This document shows, one piece after another, positions 36,930 to 45,833 of a DNA stretch of 64,000 nt. The translations under genes and the position numbers were made by a program. A model generated the notes under the pieces. That model did not search any database, was not told the origin of the DNA, and saw only the letters and a program-made list of their open reading frames with translations. Position 1 is the first letter of the stretch. Every line of letters starts with the position of its first letter. Location: the NCBI GenBank assembly GCA_024743435.1, contig JANSWO010000012.1:1-64000 (forward strand), in the 5' to 3' direction. This DNA is from Pseudomonadaceae bacterium. Its GTDB lineage: Bacteria; Pseudomonadota; Gammaproteobacteria; Pseudomonadales; Azotimanducaceae.

Positions 36930-37550
36930 GTGCAACGACGTGCTGTGAAGTTTGCGGTTCTCGCCCTTGCCGGGGTGCCAGCGCTGGTGTTCGCCTACCG
37001 GGTTTGGCTGGAGCTGACGCTGCCAGGTGCCGGTTTTGGCGTCGATGGCGCGGATGCGGCGACTGGCTTCCTCGGTGAGTGGGCTTTGAGACTGCTGTTA
37101 GTCACGTTGTCTGTGTCGACATTGCGACGACGGTTGGGGGTCTCAACGTTCGCGAGCAGCAGGCGAGGGCTCGGCCTGTGGACGTTTGCCTATGCCTCGG
37201 GCCATTTCGTGATCTACCTGGTCGCGCTGGCAGGGCTTAGTTTTGCGCAGGTGTTGGAAGATGTTGTGGAGCGACCCTATATCACGGTCGGTTTTCTTGC
37301 GCTTCTGATTCTGCTGCCATTAGCCGTGACCTCAACCCGGGGATGGCAGCGGCGACTTGGCCGCCGTTGGTCGAATCTGCACAAGGCGGCGTATCTGGCG
37401 GCTGCGCTGGCACTGCTGCACTTGTTCTGGCTCACGCGCGACGGCTTCGCGGAAGTGCTGATCTATGTGGCGTGGTTCGCTGTTCTGATGGCCGATCGCT
37501 TCAGGCAGGCCGCCGCCAGGCGATCGATCAGGACATCCGCGCGGAGCTAG
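36930..37550 (+). CDS. msrQ: Heme-binding membrane subunit MsrQ
   Basis: Inner-membrane heme protein that feeds electrons from the quinone pool or flavin reductase to MsrP. It has 206 residues and five to six membrane spans in a ferric-reductase-like domain (GLWTFAYASGHFVIYL; NLHKAAYLAAALALLHLFW give candidate heme histidines). The start is GTG, five bases after the msrP stop. Its last 23 bases overlap the 3' end of the convergent DAHP synthase gene. Confidence 0.92.
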   Translation: MQRRAVKFAVLALAGVPALVFAYRVWLELTLPGAGFGVDGADAATGFLGEWALRLLLVTLSVSTLRRRLGVSTFASSRRGLGLWTFAYASGHFVIYLVALAGLSFAQVLEDVVERPYITVGFLALLILLPLAVTSTRGWQRRLGRRWSNLHKAAYLAAALALLHLFWLTRDGFAEVLIYVAWFAVLMADRFRQAAARRSIRTSARS

Positions 37551-38583
37551 CGGCCGCCAGTTCGCCAAGCACCCGCACACTGTCGTCCCAACCGATACAC
37601 GCATCGGTAATTGACTGCCCATAGGTCAGCTTGCTGGTGTCGGACGACGGCTGGTTGCCCTCCACGAGGTTGCTTTCGATCATCACGCCGCTGATAGCTC
37701 GAGAGCCCAATGCCATCTGGCTGCACAACTCGTCGCAGACATTGAGCTGGTTGGCGTGCTTCTTTTGTGAGTTCGCATGGCTCATGTCGACCATGACGCG
37801 CGGTACTTCGCCGACCTTCTTGAGCGATTCGCAGGCCTGGTCGATCGAGTCGCGATCGAAGTTGGTCTGTCCGCCGCCGCCGCGCAGGATGACATGACAG
37901 TCAGGGTTGCCGGCGGTTTCAAAGATGGCCGAGTGTCCTGATTTGGTTACGGACAGAAACACATGCGGATTGCTCGCGCTCTGCACGGCATCCACTGCCA
38001 CTTGAACCGACCCGTTTGTCGAATTCTTGAAGCCCACAGGGCAGGACAGCCCGGAGGCGAGTTGCCTGTGTACCTGGCTTTCGGTGGTTCGAGCGCCGAT
38101 AGCAGCCCAGCTCACAAGATCGCCAACGTACTGCGGCGATATCGGCTCCAGGTACTCCGTGCCTGTGCCGAGGCCGAGGTCTACGATGTCGCGCAATACT
38201 CCGCGGGCGATCCTCAGGCCTTCGTTGACGCGACACGTCCCATCGAGATGGGGGTCGTTAATCAAACCCTTCCAGCCAACCGTTGTGCGGGGCTTCTCGA
38301 AGTAGGTGCGCATAATGATCAGCAACTCGCCGCGCAATGCCTGGGCCTGCTCTGCCAGCCTGCGCGCGTAGTCGAGGGCGGCTTCCGTGTCGTGGATAGA
38401 GCAGGGACCAATCACGACCAGCAACCGCTTGTCGCGTCCAGCGAGTATGTCTGCCGCTTCCGCGCGAGTACGAAATATAGTTTGCGAGGCATCGGCGGAG
38501 AGAGGTAGAGATTCGATCAGCGCGGTCGGCGCTGCAACCTCCTCCATTCCGGTAATGCGGACATCGTCAGTGTGATATTTCAT
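37528..38583 (-). CDS. aroG: 3-deoxy-7-phosphoheptulonate synthase (DAHP synthase), class I
   Basis: First enzyme of the shikimate pathway; joins phosphoenolpyruvate and erythrose 4-phosphate. It has 351 residues. Family motifs include VVIGPCSIHD, MRTYFEKPRTTVGWKGLINDP, GFKNSTNG and MVDMSHANSQK. The ATG at 38583 is preceded by GGAGAG. Which aromatic amino acid inhibits it cannot be read, so aroG stands for the AroF/G/H group. It is convergent with msrQ with a 23-base coding overlap. Confidence 0.92.
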   Translation of the reverse strand: MKYHTDDVRITGMEEVAAPTALIESLPLSADASQTIFRTRAEAADILAGRDKRLLVVIGPCSIHDTEAALDYARRLAEQAQALRGELLIIMRTYFEKPRTTVGWKGLINDPHLDGTCRVNEGLRIARGVLRDIVDLGLGTGTEYLEPISPQYVGDLVSWAAIGARTTESQVHRQLASGLSCPVGFKNSTNGSVQVAVDAVQSASNPHVFLSVTKSGHSAIFETAGNPDCHVILRGGGGQTNFDRDSIDQACESLKKVGEVPRVMVDMSHANSQKKHANQLNVCDELCSQMALGSRAISGVMIESNLVEGNQPSSDTSKLTYGQSITDACIGWDDSVRVLGELAAASSARMS

Positions 38584-38710
38584 GGCGCTCTCCGGGCCTC
38601 GTGCAGTTCGTTGTAAGTGGGCGGCAAATCGGTGGCGAATGGTAACAGCGTCGCGGTTCATGGGTCAGGCTATAAGTCCGGCGTCTGTGCGGACTGTGTA
38701 CAATCTCCAC

Positions 38711-39475
38711 ATGAGTTTTACCGAGCAGTTGACCGATGCCCAATTGGCCCTCGCCCATGGGCTAGGGATCGATGTGTATCGCCTGCGGCACGGCAGGCGC
38801 ATCGAGCAAGTGAGCGTCGATGCGTCTGCACAAGCGTCCTCGCAGGGCCGCTCGTCTCCACCGGCAACTACGCCGGCAACTAAGCGGGCAAGTGCGCCTG
38901 CAACGTCTGCCTCTGCGCCCGCATCCGGTGGCCGAATAGCGGGAGCCCGTGGTGAGATCGCTGCCATGCGTGCCGCACTCGGAGTTGACGCATCGCAACC
39001 ATCCCCTCCGGATCAGCGAGTACAAACACCTGCAAATGAGCCTCAAAAACCAGCCGACACGCCTGCGGATAGCGAGGAAGTTGTGCGCTGTGAACTGGTG
39101 GCCTGGCGCAGCGGTGCAACGTTTCTGGTCTGCGCCAGATCAATGCTCAACGACGATAGCCAACGCCTGATTCAAGACCTCCTGCGAGCGCTCGACCCGG
39201 ACGCCCGAACTTCAGCCATGGAGTTCTCCTGGCCTGCTGGAGGGGGTGGACCGTCCGATGCTCAGTCCGCAACCAAAGCCTGGCGTGCGTTCTGGCAGCG
39301 CCGAAGTGAGGGAGCGACATTGCTTTTGGCTACGTCGGATGCGCTTTTGGATCAGTGGCTGGCGGATGAGGCTGACGTGCAGTGGCTGCCAGCGCTGGAC
39401 ACGCTGGTCGGCAACGGTGTTGGCAAACGGCAGCTGTGGCGTGCTTTGTGTGATGCCCGCCGCGCTGACGGTTGA
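38711..39475 (+). CDS. holD: DNA polymerase III psi subunit, extended form
   Basis: Probable psi subunit of the clamp-loader complex, which binds chi and connects it to the loader. It has 254 residues against 137 in E. coli. The N-terminus LAHGLGIDVYRLRHG resembles the E. coli chi-binding segment (LQQLGITQWSLR). The C-terminus LPALDTLVGNGVGKRQLWRA followed by LC resembles SPALTDLRANPTARAALWQQ then IC. A low-complexity Ala/Pro/Ser/Thr linker fills about 35-115. Position directly before rimI, 12 bases away, matches E. coli holD-rimI. The start MSFTEQLTDAQL is preferred over a longer frame that would overlap the divergent aroG start. Confidence 0.75.
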   Translation: MSFTEQLTDAQLALAHGLGIDVYRLRHGRRIEQVSVDASAQASSQGRSSPPATTPATKRASAPATSASAPASGGRIAGARGEIAAMRAALGVDASQPSPPDQRVQTPANEPQKPADTPADSEEVVRCELVAWRSGATFLVCARSMLNDDSQRLIQDLLRALDPDARTSAMEFSWPAGGGGPSDAQSATKAWRAFWQRRSEGATLLLATSDALLDQWLADEADVQWLPALDTLVGNGVGKRQLWRALCDARRADG

Positions 39476-39487
39476 GGGCTAAAGCCG

Positions 39488-39961
39488 TTGTCTGGAGTGC
39501 AATTGATTCGTCAGATGCTGCCAGATGATCTGGATCAGGTGATGGTCGTTGAGACTCGAAGCTACTCGTTTCCATGGACTCATGGCATTTTTTCGGACTG
39601 CCTTTCGGCGGATTACGAGTGCTGGGTGCTCGAGCATCCGAAAGTTGGCCAACTGGCTGGCCACGCGGTGCTAAACGTGGCGGCGGGTGAAAGCCACCTC
39701 TTAAATATCTGTGTTCTGCGCGAGTATCAGGGCTCGGGGCTTGGCCGGCTATTGCTCAACCACGTAGTAAAACGGGCTGGAGCGAGAGAAGCGGAACGCG
39801 TTTTTCTTGAGGTTCGACCAACCAATAGAAGTGCCATAGCGCTGTACAAGTCGGCCGGGTTTGAAGAAATCGGCATCCGCAAAAACTACTATCCCTCCGC
39901 ACAGGGTCACGAGGACGCCCAGGTCATGGCGCTGACCTTGCCGAAACCAGCGTGCCCCTGA
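39488..39961 (+). CDS. rimI: Ribosomal protein S18 alanine N-acetyltransferase
   Basis: GNAT acetyltransferase of 157 residues that modifies the N-terminal alanine of S18. Motif A reads VLREYQGSGLGRLLLNHVV, and FLEVRPTNRSAIALYKSAGFEEIGIRKNYY is the typical RimI core. TTG at 39488 is used because the family needs the first beta strand (VQLIRQM); the first ATG is 9 codons later. It forms an operon with holD. Confidence 0.9.
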   Translation: MSGVQLIRQMLPDDLDQVMVVETRSYSFPWTHGIFSDCLSADYECWVLEHPKVGQLAGHAVLNVAAGESHLLNICVLREYQGSGLGRLLLNHVVKRAGAREAERVFLEVRPTNRSAIALYKSAGFEEIGIRKNYYPSAQGHEDAQVMALTLPKPACP

Positions 39962-40052
39962 AATCCGCTTGCGGAGTTATCTCTTGCTGGCGCCCTCGAA
40001 ACCCGCTTGCGGAGTTATCTTCGGCTCACGCCTACGAAACCCGCTTGCGGAG
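39960..40052. repeat. Threefold direct repeat with 38-bp period after rimI
   Basis: The segment GAAACCCGCTTGCGGAGTTA, extended by TCT, occurs at 39960 (one base changed) and 39998, and its first 17 bases again at 40036. The spacing is exactly 38 bases. Each copy contains the hairpin CCGC-TT-GCGG. It is non-coding, between rimI and prfC, and starts inside the last bases of rimI. Confidence 0.85.
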
Positions 40053-40158
40053 CGGTCGTCCGCAGGACGCTACGGCCCGCAATCACTATACTGCGCGCCG
40101 CGCATCGGCCTGATTCCCAGGCTGTGCCTTTGTTTTTGATCAGGTAAGCACGCAGATC

Positions 40159-41736
40159 ATGTCACTGCCTCAACAGATAAGCCGGCGTCGAACGTTCGCG
40201 ATCATCTCGCACCCGGATGCCGGTAAAACCACGATTACCGAAAAGCTGCTCTTGCATGGTCAGGCGATTACGCTGGCTGGCAGCGTTAAGGCGCGGAAGT
40301 CCGATCGTCATGCGACGTCGGACTGGATGCAGATGGAGCAGCAGCGGGGTATTTCGGTAACGACCTCGGTGATGCAGTTCGACTACGCAGACCGCACGGT
40401 AAACCTGCTGGATACACCCGGCCACGAAGACTTCTCCGAGGACACCTATCGGACACTGACGGCGGTTGATTCGGCGCTCATGGTGATTGATGGGGCGCGC
40501 GGCGTTGAGCCGAGAACAATCAAACTGATGGAAGTGTGTCGCCTGCGCGACACACCGATCGTCACGTTTATCAACAAGCTCGACCGGGAGATACGAGACC
40601 CCATCGAGGTGATGGATGAGATTGAGGACATCCTGCAGATTCAATGTGCGCCGATCACATGGCCCATCGGCATGGGGCGCAACTTTGCTGGCGTGTACCA
40701 CCTCTACAACGACGAAATCATTGCCTTCGAGCGTGGTCATGGCCATGAGATGTTCGAGTTCGCTCGAGTCCAGGGCCTTGCGAGTGCGGAGGCGAGGGAG
40801 CTACTCGGTGATGGCTACGATGACTTTGTTGATGAGATCGAGCTCGTGCGTGGCGCGAGTCACACATTTGACCTGGATGACTATCGTGCCGCGACGCTGA
40901 CACCAGTTTTCTTCGGCACCGCGCTGGCGAACTTTGGGGTTGCCGAGTTGCTCGATGGTTTTGTCGAGTGGGCACCGCCGCCGCAACCGCGAGAAACATC
41001 CGACGGTGTCGTTGATCCGTCAGAGCCTGGCTTCAGCGGCTTTGTTTTTAAGATCCAGGCCAACATGGACCCCAAGCATCGTGACCGCATCGCGTTCATG
41101 CGCGTGTGCTCCGGGCAATACCGACAGGGCATGCGCATGCAGCATGTTCGTCTTGGTAAAGATGTGAAGATCACCGATGCCGTGACGTTCATGGCGGGAG
41201 ACCGGCAACAAGCGGAAGAGGCATGGCCCGGCGATATCATCGGCCTGCACAACCACGGCACCATTCAGATCGGCGATACGTTTACGGACAAACCCAAGTA
41301 TCGCTACAGCGGCATTCCGAACTTTGCGCCAGAGCTGTTCCGCAATGTGCGAACGAAAGACCCACTGAAATCCAAGCAGCTCGAACGTGGTCTAACCCAG
41401 CTCAGCGAAGAGGGCGCAACGCAGGTGTTCAAACCGCTTACTCGATCTGAGCTTGTGGTGGGCGCGGTGGGAGTATTGCAGTTTGATGTCGTTGCCTTCC
41501 GGCTCGGTGATGAATATCGAGCCGATTGCATCTACGAGAACTGCGATGTGTTTACGGCCCGCTGGATTCGCTGCTCGGACGAGAAGATGTTGGATGAGTT
41601 TCGGCGCAAGCATGCGGACGCACTGGCGATTGATGGCGGCGGTCATCTGACATACCTCGCGCGCAGTAGAGCCAACCTGCAGCTGATTACGGAACGCTGG
41701 CCTGACATAGATTTCACATCAACTCGGGAACACTAG
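40159..41736 (+). CDS. prfC: Peptide chain release factor 3
   Basis: GTPase that recycles RF1 and RF2 from the ribosome after termination. It has 525 residues, normal length. The G1 motif is SHPDAGKTT, the switch region [13 protein letters not shown]3 DTPGHEDFS and G4 NKLD. The start [20 protein letters not shown] fits the family. It is followed by a likely terminator and is separated from rimI by a small repeat array. Confidence 0.97.
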   Translation: MSLPQQISRRRTFAIISHPDAGKTTITEKLLLHGQAITLAGSVKARKSDRHATSDWMQMEQQRGISVTTSVMQFDYADRTVNLLDTPGHEDFSEDTYRTLTAVDSALMVIDGARGVEPRTIKLMEVCRLRDTPIVTFINKLDREIRDPIEVMDEIEDILQIQCAPITWPIGMGRNFAGVYHLYNDEIIAFERGHGHEMFEFARVQGLASAEARELLGDGYDDFVDEIELVRGASHTFDLDDYRAATLTPVFFGTALANFGVAELLDGFVEWAPPPQPRETSDGVVDPSEPGFSGFVFKIQANMDPKHRDRIAFMRVCSGQYRQGMRMQHVRLGKDVKITDAVTFMAGDRQQAEEAWPGDIIGLHNHGTIQIGDTFTDKPKYRYSGIPNFAPELFRNVRTKDPLKSKQLERGLTQLSEEGATQVFKPLTRSELVVGAVGVLQFDVVAFRLGDEYRADCIYENCDVFTARWIRCSDEKMLDEFRRKHADALAIDGGGHLTYLARSRANLQLITERWPDIDFTSTREH

Positions 41737-41772
41737 GACCCGTCGACGCAGTGCAATCGTAAAATTTTTGTC

Positions 41773-41796
41773 AAGCCCCTGAAAGCGGGGTTTTGC
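41773..41796 (+). terminator. Probable terminator after prfC
   Basis: AAGCCCC pairs with GGGGTTT, with one G-T pair, around TGAAAGC, and runs into TTTTG. It lies about 40 bases after the prfC stop. The T-run is short, so strength is uncertain. Confidence 0.55.
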
Positions 41797-41919
41797 GCGT
41801 GAGCTGGCTGTGCTAGCAAATTTGTACGTGAGTGATATGCTTCGATCGCTGTTGGGTCAAGGATGCGACCGTTCAGCTGGCAACTAAAGCGATAGCGACG
41901 TCAGGGGAGCACTCGCGCG

Positions 41920-42465
41920 ATGGTGTTGACTGCAAGGATGAGCAACGCGGCATGTATCGACATGTCCACCAGCGGTTCGCAATCTGCTTCCGGAAATGAA
42001 AGTTCCGGCGGTCAGCGAAACTCACTCAAGATCGTCGGCGACGATACTCTCTCGGCCGTTGCGCAGACCCGCAAGCCCGCAACTATTTTGCTGATCGATG
42101 ATGATGAGCAGGTACTGAATGTTCTTGGTGAGATGCTCAGGCTCGAAGGCCATGAGGTCTATACGGCAGAGAACGGAATGATCGCGCTGGCGATACTCTC
42201 GCGAGAGGCATTCGATCTCGTGATCACAGACCTGATCATGCCGGAGAAAGAGGGCCTAGAAACCATCGCGGACATTCGACGGGAGTTTGGTGCTTTGCCC
42301 ATCATCGCAATCTCCGGCGGCGGCCGCGGCGGGCCCATGAATTACCTGGAGACTGCTCGATACATCGGTGCGGACAAAGCGCTGAAGAAACCTTTCCAGC
42401 GCCGGGAGCTGATAGCGGCAGTGCAGGAGCTTTTGGACGGAGGCGGTTCACCCGCCACCGCGTAA
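41920..42465 (+). CDS. Single-domain response regulator (CheY-like receiver) with N-terminal tail
   Basis: 181 residues. A receiver domain occupies about 54-175: acidic triad DDD at 60-62, phospho-acceptor Asp104 (VITDLIMPE) and Lys157 (KKPF). There is no output domain. The first 50 residues are Ser/Gly/Gln-rich and probably disordered. Starts at 41920, 41938 or 41962 are possible; GGGGAG lies upstream of the first. No histidine kinase is adjacent, so its partner is unknown. It could be a phosphorelay intermediate or act by protein contact. Confidence 0.8.
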   Translation: MVLTARMSNAACIDMSTSGSQSASGNESSGGQRNSLKIVGDDTLSAVAQTRKPATILLIDDDEQVLNVLGEMLRLEGHEVYTAENGMIALAILSREAFDLVITDLIMPEKEGLETIADIRREFGALPIIAISGGGRGGPMNYLETARYIGADKALKKPFQRRELIAAVQELLDGGGSPATA

Positions 42466-42477
42466 CCGGCTCAGCGC

Positions 42478-44340
42478 CTAGGAACTCATGTCTTCGAACG
42501 GGTTGTCGCCAGCGAGTAGAACTGGCTGGGCGAAGCCCGGAATCGTCATCGATGTATCGTCGAACTCGAGCGCTTCCCCATCAATCACGCCTTCGCCGAA
42601 CTGATAGATCGGCCGCGCTTCGCCGCTCAGGCAATCCGCTTCGTAGTTTGCTATCTCAGCCAGTACGCCCTCTCTGCGCCGATGATGCTGAGCGATCGCA
42701 GCATCGCCGTGCCGGCGCCTGAGCATATCCAGTGTCTTGCTCGGTGACAGAAAGACGCCGGTCGCGTTGTTGCCGCCGAAGCCCTTGCTGTTCACGAATG
42801 CGACATCGAATTGGTCAGGTGCACCTTCCAGATGTTGCAGCGGGAAGGCGAGGTTACTGCTGTGAACATCGTCGGCAATAGAGTCGATCGTCGCAATGCC
42901 GGGTATCCAACCGTGTTCCCACGTTCCGAGAATCGCGGCGAGCGCATCGCCGCCAGCCGGTGCCATGGTGTGACCGATGTAAGACTTGATTGCCCCAACC
43001 GGCCAACTGGCAATGCCGAACCGTTTGGCGAGTTCGTTCAGGATGTGCGACTCGGTCACGCGATTCTGTGGTGTGCCTGTTCCGTGTGCCTGCATGTAGC
43101 TGCGTGTTCGCAGGGCTTCATCGCCGACGATCTCGCGCGCTAGCGAAAGCGCTTTGCCAACGGTGATGTAGTTACCGACGCCCGGGCCGGAAATCGATTT
43201 CTTGTAACCATCTGCGTTAACGAAAGCACCCGGTGCGCTACCGAGAATATTTGCCCCGAGCTCCAGCGCGAGCTCGTCGTCCACGAGTAAGGTGTAGGCA
43301 GAGCCTTCTGCCACCGTGAAACCAGCGTTTTCGGAGAATGGCCGACAGGCTCGCTGCCAGTTCGGGGTATCGCCGCCGTCCATGCTCAGCAAGTCGCTAT
43401 CTTCAGTCAGCGCACCCATCACTCGATAGGCTTCTATGACGTGAGGCAGAATCGGTGCTTCAGAGTTGCCAACCAGCGCCACCCGTCGCCGGCCGGATGT
43501 GATGTCGTGAATACCGGCTTGCAGGTTGTATAGGTAGGTCGCGCACGCTCCGATGACCGCGCCGGTTGAGCCGACCGAGCCGAGCACGTAGGCGTTTACA
43601 AAATCGCCCGGCATTTCCGCAAGCGACATGGATATGTGTTTGGAGGTGGTGCGTTTGCCCATCAGAGGGAACTGGCACAGGCCGCCCATCGCTTCATCGT
43701 CCAGCTGGCCCTGGGCGCTGCCTGAGTAAACCGCGATCTCGTCCGGGCGCACCGCGTCTTTGAGCGTCTGGATACTGATGCCGCTGGACATCAGAGCATC
43801 GGATGCGCCGTAGACGGTGATGTGCAAGCCGCGCGGGTGGCTGCGTGACTGGTATAGCTTGCCCGGTTCGAACCCGCTGGGCAGCTGGCCAGCCGCCCCG
43901 ACGCCCAACACGCGCTGATCGGGCAACATCGCATCGAAGCCCTCACTAATGCGCACGCTGACTCGTTTGTCATCGAGGTCGGTGACTTGCCAATCCGCAG
44001 GCAGATGATTTGGCATATTGCGTTTGCTGAGTATCAGCGTGACGGGATCGTTGGCAGGCGCGAGGTTTGCGGCCCGCTGCACGTAGACAGAGTCGCTATC
44101 GAAACTCTCGATTTTTCTGATCAGCGTGTGGTCACGGATGTGTTTACGGACGCTCGCGTCGGCCGGATCGCCTGTCAGGTTCATCAATGCCGCGAGGCTT
44201 GCATATGTCGATGCCTGTTCCGCGTCCGACAGCGCATCAATCACCATACGCTTGTATGAGTGGTGGCCCGATAGTCGGCCGGCGGCATTGACCCCGCCAT
44301 GGCCGATGATGACGGGCAGGCGGCTTGATGTTCGGGACAA
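42478..44340 (-). CDS. fabY: Beta-ketoacyl-ACP synthase, FabY type
   Basis: Condensing enzyme of about 620 residues resembling P. aeruginosa FabY, which starts fatty acid synthesis by joining acetyl-CoA and malonyl-ACP in place of FabH. The N-terminus SRLPVIIGHGGVNAAGR matches the FabY start. The active-site Cys is in ACATYLYN (residue 266 from this start), with His419 in HGTGTPQ and His457 in SYIGHTMAPAGG. TTG at 44340 is preferred: GGAG lies nine bases upstream and the N-terminus then fits the family. GTG at 44388 would add 16 residues. It lies near a thiolase and the fused carboxylase. Confidence 0.88.
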   Translation of the reverse strand: MSRTSSRLPVIIGHGGVNAAGRLSGHHSYKRMVIDALSDAEQASTYASLAALMNLTGDPADASVRKHIRDHTLIRKIESFDSDSVYVQRAANLAPANDPVTLILSKRNMPNHLPADWQVTDLDDKRVSVRISEGFDAMLPDQRVLGVGAAGQLPSGFEPGKLYQSRSHPRGLHITVYGASDALMSSGISIQTLKDAVRPDEIAVYSGSAQGQLDDEAMGGLCQFPLMGKRTTSKHISMSLAEMPGDFVNAYVLGSVGSTGAVIGACATYLYNLQAGIHDITSGRRRVALVGNSEAPILPHVIEAYRVMGALTEDSDLLSMDGGDTPNWQRACRPFSENAGFTVAEGSAYTLLVDDELALELGANILGSAPGAFVNADGYKKSISGPGVGNYITVGKALSLAREIVGDEALRTRSYMQAHGTGTPQNRVTESHILNELAKRFGIASWPVGAIKSYIGHTMAPAGGDALAAILGTWEHGWIPGIATIDSIADDVHSSNLAFPLQHLEGAPDQFDVAFVNSKGFGGNNATGVFLSPSKTLDMLRRRHGDAAIAQHHRRREGVLAEIANYEADCLSGEARPIYQFGEGVIDGEALEFDDTSMTIPGFAQPVLLAGDNPFEDMSS

Positions 44341-44485
44341 GGGGTTAGGCTCCGTTAGTCGGCGCAAACGATGTGGCGGTTTGCGCACTCGAAATCAGCA
44401 GGTTGATCCTGCCGCTATTCTGCCTCGATGTTGAGGCGATATCGACGGTGAAGTCGATCCGCGCAAACCGAGAAGCCATTTGCCT

Positions 44486-45628
44486 CTATACGCGCTCGAT
44501 GGCGATGGCTGTTGCTTCGCCGCCACCGATGCACAGGGCAGCGATGCCGCGCTTGCCACCGGTTCGCTGCAGGCCATGGGCAAGCGTGACAATCAGGCGC
44601 GCGCCGGTTGAGCCGATAGGGTGTCCCTGTGCGCAGGCGCCGCCATAGATGTTGACCTTGCTGTGATCGAGACCGCATTGCTCCATGGCCAGCATAGTGA
44701 CCATGGCGAATGCTTCGTTGATTTCAAACAGATCAACATCGCTGACGCCCCAGCCGAGTTTGTCGAGCAGTTTGTTGATCGCACCAACCGGCGCCAGGGT
44801 GAACTCAGAAGGGTGCCGCGAGTAGGTGCTGTGACCCGCAATTCTCGCCATGGGGTTGCTGACTTTGTCGCCGCTGGCGATGACCAAGGCAGATGCACCA
44901 TCGGAGATTGAGCTGGCGTTGGCCGCCGTGATTGTGCCGTCCGCTTTGAATGCTGGTCTCAAGCTCGGAATGCGATCGACCTTGGCGCGGCCCGGCTGTT
45001 CGTCGTCGATCATATCGTCGATTGGAGCGATCTCGCTGGCGAGGGATTTCTCTGCGATTGCGCGTCGGGCTCGTTCGACAGACTCGATAGCGTAGGCGTC
45101 CATCGCCTCCCGGGTGAGTTGATGGCCATCTGAGGTTGCCTGGGCGAAGCTGCCCATCGCGGCGCCGGTTTCGGCGTCTTCCAGGCCGTCGAGGAACATC
45201 GTGTCTTTCAGTTCAGCATGACCCATGCGCAAACCCGCGCGCGCCTTGGCGATGACGTAGGGGGCCTGGGTCATGCTTTCCATTCCGCCCGCGACCACGA
45301 CATCAGCAGAGCCTGCACGGATCAGATCCGTCGCCATCATGGTCGCTTTCATGCCTGAGCCGCAGACTTTGTTGATGGTCGTCGCGCCGACGCTGTCCGG
45401 CAGCCCGGCGATTCGCATAGCCTGGCGAGCAGGCGCCTGTTTAAGCCCGGCAGCAATGACGTTGCCGATGACGACTTCGCTGACATCTTCGCCGGCGATA
45501 CCCGACTCGCTGACCGCCGCTGCAATGGCGTGAGCGCCAAGCTCCGGCGCACTCATGTGCGCGAGCTGTCCCTGGAAGGACCCTATGGGTGTACGTTTGG
45601 CGGCTGCAATGTATACGTCGGTGGTCAT
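44486..45628 (-). CDS. Acetyl-CoA C-acetyltransferase (thiolase)
   Basis: Thiolase of 380 residues that condenses two acetyl-CoA or cleaves acetoacetyl-CoA. Nucleophile Cys89 is in NKVCGSGMKA. The catalytic His is in GGACAQGHPIGSTGAR and the second Cys366 in CIGGGEATA. NEAFA is the usual substrate-loop motif. This is the biosynthetic type (AtoB/PhaA-like). It may supply acetoacetyl-CoA or degrade it. It lies upstream of fabY on the same strand with a 145-base gap. Confidence 0.92.
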   Translation of the reverse strand: MTTDVYIAAAKRTPIGSFQGQLAHMSAPELGAHAIAAAVSESGIAGEDVSEVVIGNVIAAGLKQAPARQAMRIAGLPDSVGATTINKVCGSGMKATMMATDLIRAGSADVVVAGGMESMTQAPYVIAKARAGLRMGHAELKDTMFLDGLEDAETGAAMGSFAQATSDGHQLTREAMDAYAIESVERARRAIAEKSLASEIAPIDDMIDDEQPGRAKVDRIPSLRPAFKADGTITAANASSISDGASALVIASGDKVSNPMARIAGHSTYSRHPSEFTLAPVGAINKLLDKLGWGVSDVDLFEINEAFAMVTMLAMEQCGLDHSKVNIYGGACAQGHPIGSTGARLIVTLAHGLQRTGGKRGIAALCIGGGEATAIAIERV

Positions 45629-45700
45629 AGCTCAATGTCGCTTAAGTAATCGTTGTTGTGTGAAGTCGAGCAGTCAAACGCGCGTTAGCGTCGTGCCCCA

Positions 45701-45742
45701 GTTGTAGCAATAGGTACTCGCAAAAGGTTGTAGCAATAGGTT
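45701..45742. repeat. 15-bp direct repeat upstream of the thiolase
   Basis: GTTGTAGCAATAGGT occurs at 45701-45715 and again at 45728-45742 in the intergenic space between moaB and the thiolase start. The core AGCAATAG followed by TTGC in the second copy resembles the reverse complement of the 24-bp repeat unit at 8961-9083. It could be a regulator site. The similarity is short. Confidence 0.5.
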
Positions 45743-45833
45743 GCGGCAGTGTAGCGCTCAGTTTATCCCGGTTCTTGCTCGCCCGCGTGCCCCAAGTGAA
45801 GTGCCTATGAAGCTAATGCAATTGGAGGTCGTG

